A stretch of 26,304 bases of DNA, from assembly GCA_910586605.1 (NCBI GenBank), contig CAJUJR010000042.1, forward strand, positions 1 through 26,304, read 5' to 3'. The position numbers were made by a program, and so were the translations under genes. Positions 22,545 through 26,304 of the stretch are shown in pieces (position 1 is the stretch's first letter; every line of letters starts with the position of its first letter). Under the pieces are notes generated by a model. The model ran no database searches, was not told the origin of the DNA, and saw only the letters and a list, made by a program, of their open reading frames with translations. The DNA comes from an uncultured Lachnospiraceae bacterium. GTDB taxonomy: Bacteria; Bacillota; Clostridia; Lachnospirales; Lachnospiraceae.

Positions 22545-22982
22545 ATGTTGATGCCGAGTATTTTAAAAGATAATATATTTGATAATTGGATGGATTTTTC
22601 GTTTCCTGATATTGACAAAAATCTATATGGGGCATGTTCACAGAATGTGATGAAAACAGATATTAGGGAAACGGAGCAGGGATATGAGCTAGATATTGAC
22701 TTACCAGGCTTTAAAAAGGAAGAGATTAATGTACAGCTTGAACATGGGCAGTTGACGGTTCAGGCATCAAAAAGCATGGATAAGGATGAAAAGGACAAGG
22801 AAGGGAAGTATATCAGAAGAGAGCGTTATGCTGGTGCAATGAGCCGTAGTTTTTATGTTGGTGAGGCAGTTGAAAAAAATGAGATTCGTGCTAAATTTGA
22901 AAATGGCATTTTGAAATTGTCTGTTCCAAAGAAGGATTCAAAGGCAGTAGAGGAAAGCAGATATATTTCAATTGAAGGATAA
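22545..22982 (+). CDS. Hsp20/alpha-crystallin family small heat-shock protein
   Basis: 145-residue holdase chaperone of the cytoplasm. ATG 22545 follows AGGAGG (22531-22536) with 8-base spacing. A short N-terminal arm (MLMPSILKDNIFDNWMDF) precedes the alpha-crystallin domain: MKTDIRETEQGYELDIDLPGF, EEINVQLEHGQLTV, YIRRERYAGAMSRSFYV and the conserved ENGILKLSVPKK (A-x-x-x-n-G-v-L family signature). A short C-terminal tail ends in RYISIEG, a form of the I-x-I motif used in oligomer assembly. Small heat-shock proteins hold unfolding proteins for ClpB/DnaK, and clpB follows 112 bases downstream. Control by CIRCE/HrcA is directly visible upstream. Confidence 0.95.
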   Translation: MLMPSILKDNIFDNWMDFSFPDIDKNLYGACSQNVMKTDIRETEQGYELDIDLPGFKKEEINVQLEHGQLTVQASKSMDKDEKDKEGKYIRRERYAGAMSRSFYVGEAVEKNEIRAKFENGILKLSVPKKDSKAVEESRYISIEG

Positions 22983-23018
22983 TTGATAAATCTGTTTATT
23001 GTATGATTTTTAATGCAT

Positions 23019-23061
23019 AAGGCAGCTTTTCAAGGTCAGGGTGATTTTGGGATGCTGCCTT
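23019..23061 (+). other. Stem-loop between hsp20 and clpB
   Basis: AAGGCAGC (23019-23026) and GCTGCCTT (23054-23061) form an 8-bp stem with a 27-base loop, followed by only a short T-run. It may be a partial terminator or a processing/stability element that uncouples hsp20 and clpB levels. Confidence 0.45.
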
Positions 23062-23094
23062 TTACAGAAGGCATGCTTTAGAAAGGAGGAGCAT

Positions 23095-25674
23095 ATGAAT
23101 ATTAGCCGTTTTACACAAAAATCACAAGAAGTAATACAGGATATGGAAAAAACAGCGCTAGAGTATGGACATCAGGAAATTGGGCAGGAACATCTGCTTA
23201 TTTCCCTGATGGATGTGGATGACAGCCTGATCCGTAAACTAATTGAAAAAATGGGGATTGAGCCTGATGTTTTTGACGCCCAGGTAGAGGCTTTGCTCCG
23301 TAAAAGGCCAAAGGTACAGGGCGGTGATTTAAGGATTGACAAGTTTTTAAATGAAACCCTGATTTATGCAGAGGATGAGGCAAAGCAGATGGGGGATGAG
23401 TATGTTTCTGTAGAACACCTTTTCTTAAGCATGCTTGCACATCCGGGAAAAGAGATAAAGCAGCTTTTAAAAGAATGCAATATTACAAGGGAGCGCTTTT
23501 TACAGGTACTGTCACAAGTTCGGGGAAACCAGAAGGTTACAAGCGATAACCCGGAGGCTACTTATGATACTTTGGAAAAATATGGTTCTGATCTTGTGGA
23601 ACGTGCAAAGAATGGGAAATTAGACCCGGTAATTGGGCGTGATGAAGAAATTCGTAATGTTGTACGCATTCTTTCACGTAAAACAAAAAATAACCCTGTT
23701 TTAATCGGTGAGCCGGGCGTTGGGAAAACTGCGGCTGTAGAAGGCCTTGCGCAACGCATTGTGCAAGGGGATGTACCAGAAGGGTTAAAGGATAAAAAGA
23801 TTTTTGCGCTTGATATGGGGGCATTAGTTGCAGGGGCGAAATACCGCGGCGAGTTTGAGGAACGCTTAAAAGCAGTGTTGGAAGAAGTGAAAAAAAGTGA
23901 TGGGCAGATTATCCTGTTTATTGATGAGCTTCATACGATTGTTGGGGCAGGGAAGACAGATGGGGCAATGGATGCCGGAAATATGTTAAAGCCGATGTTA
24001 GCGCGCGGCGAACTTCACTGTATTGGTGCGACAACTTTGGATGAATACCGTATGTATATTGAAAAAGATCCGGCATTGGAGCGGCGTTTCCAGCCGGTTA
24101 TGGTAAATGAGCCGACAGTGGAAGATACGGTTTCCATCCTCCGTGGATTAAAAGACCGTTATGAGGTATATCATGGCGTAAAGATTACGGATGCGTCCCT
24201 GGTTGCGGCTGCAACGTTGTCTGACCGTTATATTTCTGACCGTTTCCTGCCAGATAAGGCAATAGATTTGGTAGACGAGGCATGTGCAATGATTAAGACA
24301 GAACTTGACAGCATGCCGGCGGAGCTGGATGAAATAAGGCGGAAAATAATGCAGATGGAAATTGAAGAAGCTGCATTAAAAAAAGAGACTGACCATTTGT
24401 CCCAGGGGCGTCTGGAAAACCTGCAAAGGGAACTTGCAGAGCACAGGGATATATTTAATGCCCAGAAGGCAAAGTGGGATAGTGAAAAGGCATCTGTAGA
24501 CCAAGTAAATAGGGTAAAAGAGCAGATAGATGAACTGCATACCCAGATGGAAGCCGCAAAACGTGATTATAATTTGAACAAGCTTGCAGAACTGCAATAT
24601 GGAAGGCTTCCGGAATTGCAAAAACAATTGGAAATCGTGGAAGCAAAGGCAAAGGAAGAAGACCGTACCCTTGTCCAAGAGAGCGTTACAGATGATGAGA
24701 TTGCTAAAATTATATCCCGCTGGACGGGGATTCCTGTAGCAAAGCTTTCAGAAGGGGAACGGGAAAAAACGCTTCATCTGGAAGAGGAGCTGCATAAACG
24801 CGTTATTGGGCAGGAAGAAGGCGTTACGCTTGTTTCTGAGGCAATTCTGCGTTCAAAAGCTGGGATTAAAGACCCGACAAAGCCGATTGGCTCGTTCCTG
24901 TTTTTGGGACCGACCGGGGTTGGGAAGACAGAGCTTGCAAAAACGCTGGCGGCAAGCCTTTTTGATGATGAAAATAATATGGTGCGGATAGATATGAGCG
25001 AATATATGGAAAAATACAGCGTGGCACGGCTGATTGGCGCGCCTCCGGGATATGTCGGTTATGAAGAGGGAGGCCAGCTTACAGAGGCAGTCCGCAGAAA
25101 ACCATATTCTGTTATTCTGTTCGATGAAATTGAAAAAGCACACCCGGATGTTTTTAATGTGCTCCTGCAGGTTTTGGATGACGGGCGGATTACGGATTCA
25201 CAGGGAAGGACAGTAGATTTTAAAAATACGGTTATTATATTGACTTCTAATATTGGTTCCACATATCTTTTGGAAGGCGTTGATGCAAATGGGGAAATCA
25301 GTGAGGGTGCAAGGGAAGAAACAATGGCAGATCTGCGCGCAGGTTTCCGGCCTGAATTTTTAAACCGGCTGGACGAAATTATCTTCTTTAAGCCGCTGAC
25401 AAAAGAGAATATTTCAGGGATTATTTCTATCCTGATGCAGGAGCTTAACGGCCGCCTGGAAGGGAAAGAGCTGTCTGTTGAACTGACGCCTGCCGCAGTT
25501 GGCTTTATCGCAGAAGAAGCGTATGAGCCGGCATTTGGCGCAAGGCCATTAAAGAGATATTTGCAGAAAAATGTGGAAACACTTCTTGCAAAGAGGATTT
25601 TGGAGGGGAATATTTCTCCTGGGGAAACCCTTTGTATTGATGTAAGGGATGGAAGTTTAATATTTGCAGGGTGA
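23095..25674 (+). CDS. clpB: ClpB disaggregase (Hsp100 AAA+ ATPase)
   Basis: 859 residues, normal ClpB length. ATG 23095 follows AAAGGAGGA; a GTG start 54 bases upstream lacks a ribosome site. The N-terminal Clp_N double repeat (FTQKSQEVIQDMEKTALEYGH..., QEHLLISLMDVDD) is followed by AAA-1 with GEPGVGKTA and ILFIDELHT. The ClpB-specific coiled-coil middle domain runs from about residue 400 to 520 (ELDEIRRKIMQMEIEEAAL...). AAA-2 has GPTGVGKTE, FDEIEKAHPDVFN and the C-terminal GARPLKRYLQKNVE. The middle domain separates it from ClpC/ClpA; no ClpP-docking loop is expected. With DnaK it pulls proteins out of aggregates. It is probably co-transcribed with hsp20 from the CIRCE promoter. Confidence 0.97.
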   Translation: MNISRFTQKSQEVIQDMEKTALEYGHQEIGQEHLLISLMDVDDSLIRKLIEKMGIEPDVFDAQVEALLRKRPKVQGGDLRIDKFLNETLIYAEDEAKQMGDEYVSVEHLFLSMLAHPGKEIKQLLKECNITRERFLQVLSQVRGNQKVTSDNPEATYDTLEKYGSDLVERAKNGKLDPVIGRDEEIRNVVRILSRKTKNNPVLIGEPGVGKTAAVEGLAQRIVQGDVPEGLKDKKIFALDMGALVAGAKYRGEFEERLKAVLEEVKKSDGQIILFIDELHTIVGAGKTDGAMDAGNMLKPMLARGELHCIGATTLDEYRMYIEKDPALERRFQPVMVNEPTVEDTVSILRGLKDRYEVYHGVKITDASLVAAATLSDRYISDRFLPDKAIDLVDEACAMIKTELDSMPAELDEIRRKIMQMEIEEAALKKETDHLSQGRLENLQRELAEHRDIFNAQKAKWDSEKASVDQVNRVKEQIDELHTQMEAAKRDYNLNKLAELQYGRLPELQKQLEIVEAKAKEEDRTLVQESVTDDEIAKIISRWTGIPVAKLSEGEREKTLHLEEELHKRVIGQEEGVTLVSEAILRSKAGIKDPTKPIGSFLFLGPTGVGKTELAKTLAASLFDDENNMVRIDMSEYMEKYSVARLIGAPPGYVGYEEGGQLTEAVRRKPYSVILFDEIEKAHPDVFNVLLQVLDDGRITDSQGRTVDFKNTVIILTSNIGSTYLLEGVDANGEISEGAREETMADLRAGFRPEFLNRLDEIIFFKPLTKENISGIISILMQELNGRLEGKELSVELTPAAVGFIAEEAYEPAFGARPLKRYLQKNVETLLAKRILEGNISPGETLCIDVRDGSLIFAG

Positions 25675-25825
25675 TGGTATTTCTATCTATTGGATGAGCC
25701 TTGTATACGATGTGGCATTAGTATAATCCACTCTAATTATTGATATCAGTTCTATTGTAAGCATGTCGAAATTTGTCGGATAGTGTAAGGTGATTTGAAG
25801 GAAGAATATGGTAAAATATTTATTA

Positions 25826-25834
25826 ACAGTTCCT
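25826..25834. repeat. Single end of the AGGAACTGT repeat family
   Basis: ACAGTTCCT, preceded by ATTTATTA and followed by TAGG, matches the right end of the MITE-like element at 9468-9625 (read on the minus strand: AGGAACTGTTAATAAAT). No matching left end was found, so it looks like a solo or decayed end in the 231-base gap between clpB and the DUF4160-like gene. The rest of that gap shows no gene and no convincing terminator. Confidence 0.4.
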
Positions 25835-25905
25835 TAGGGAAGCCTTCACTTCAAAATTAGAAACTAAAAGCAATGAGAAATTAATAGATATTGGAGGGAT
25901 GCATT

Positions 25906-26196
25906 ATGATAGTAATTTATATTGGTAATTATTTAAAATGTATGGTGGATCAAAGGAAAGAAGATTGTAACAGAGAACCTTCTCATTGCCATATTCAAAG
26001 GAATGGCAAACGTGTTGCTCAGGTTTGGTTAAATCCATTAAGGGTTGAAAGAGGCCATACACTTAATAAAAGCGAATTAGAGAAAGTTGTGTCAGTTATT
26101 TCTCAGAAACGTTATCTATATAAATTGAGAATGGAATATGAGGCTAATAGAAAAGGAAATATAAATTCTAGTAAAAAAGATATTTATAGAGAATGA
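25906..26196 (+). CDS. DUF4160-like small protein
   Basis: 96 residues. ATG 25906 follows GGAGGG (25893-25898) with good spacing. A short beta strand (MIVIYIGNYLK) leads to REPSHCHIQRNGKRVAQVWLNP, which resembles the PPHxHv...a.iwl pattern of DUF4160 proteins. The segment LNKSELEKVVSVISQKRYLYKLRMEYE fits the family's closing helix. DUF4160 genes often sit beside DUF2442 genes and have been proposed as parts of toxin-antitoxin pairs; no DUF2442 partner is visible before the window ends 108 bases later. Codon use is more AT-rich than in clpB, which may hint at acquisition. Molecular role unknown. Confidence 0.7.
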   Translation: MIVIYIGNYLKCMVDQRKEDCNREPSHCHIQRNGKRVAQVWLNPLRVERGHTLNKSELEKVVSVISQKRYLYKLRMEYEANRKGNINSSKKDIYRE

Positions 26197-26304
26197 GTCA
26201 AGCTAGAGCGTGTTTGAAAATTGCTTTTTGCAAGATGTGAAAGAAACGTTAGTTACTATTCACAGCCAATCGTAGCCGGATCTCAATAAAAAATCTCTTC
26301 CCCT

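Noticed and set aside
1..26304. CRISPR array, tRNA or rRNA genes, prophage or integrative element
   Set aside because: No regularly spaced direct repeats, tRNA-like cloverleaf sequence, rRNA sequence, integrase or phage structural genes were noticed in a reading by eye.

Overview
The window reads as chromosomal DNA of a low-GC, Gram-positive, probably spore-forming gut anaerobe of the Clostridia, most likely Lachnospiraceae. The signs are strong AGGAGG-type ribosome sites, LytTR/GHKL and YesN/YesM two-component pairs, an Mgl-type sugar ABC system with a lipoprotein binding protein, a large secreted mosaic protein with the 'GH..GT..C..C' repeat common in this family, a collagen-like surface protein and a CIRCE/HrcA heat-shock operon. 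No rRNA, tRNA, CRISPR array or intact transposase gene was seen. The genus is not decided by the sequence.

Layout. 1-216: terminator of an unseen upstream gene and a good extended -10 promoter. 217-4877 (+): OmpR-type response regulator (broken by a one-base frameshift in this sequence), its histidine kinase, two ABC-2 type membrane proteins and their ATPase, a layout typical of export or antimicrobial-peptide resistance modules. 4988-5497 (+): GNAT acetyltransferase. 5498-5780: hairpin-rich non-coding DNA. 5781-6374 (-): collagen-like protein. 6519-9287 (-): 922-residue secreted mosaic protein, with a strong terminator between the two. 9468-9625: MITE-like inverted-repeat element. 9720-11779 (+): LytTR response regulator and GHKL sensor kinase. 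11961-16574 (+): sugar-uptake operon mglB-mglA-mglC. 16837-22357 (+): YesN-like regulator, YesM-like kinase and two more sugar-binding proteins. 22545-25674 (+): CIRCE-controlled hsp20 and clpB. 25906-26196 (+): DUF4160-like small protein.

The most striking point is the uptake operon. The binding protein at 11961-13262 is a member of the galactose/glucose-binding protein (GGBP/MglB) family whose segments are in circularly permuted order: the stretch that normally forms the N-terminal ~80 residues (with the sugar-stacking Asp/Phe pair) sits at the C-terminus, joined by a linker to the normal C-terminal end. Nearly all the sugar and calcium ligands of E. coli GGBP can still be found. A second GGBP-like protein in normal order, with every ligand residue, is encoded 8 kb downstream (21317-22357) and acts as an internal control. 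The permease MglC also carries an N-terminal extension of about 215 charged, coiled-coil-like residues not present in E. coli MglC.

The likely working model (inference) is this. The membrane-anchored RbsB-like protein and the normal-order GGBP lipoprotein sense sugar outside the cell and act on the YesM-like kinase. YesN is then phosphorylated and activates the weak promoter upstream of mglB. The permuted MglB delivers the sugar to MglA/MglC. The XylFII-LytS/YesN xylose system of Clostridium beijerinckii and ChvE-VirA of Agrobacterium are known precedents for binding-protein-coupled kinases.
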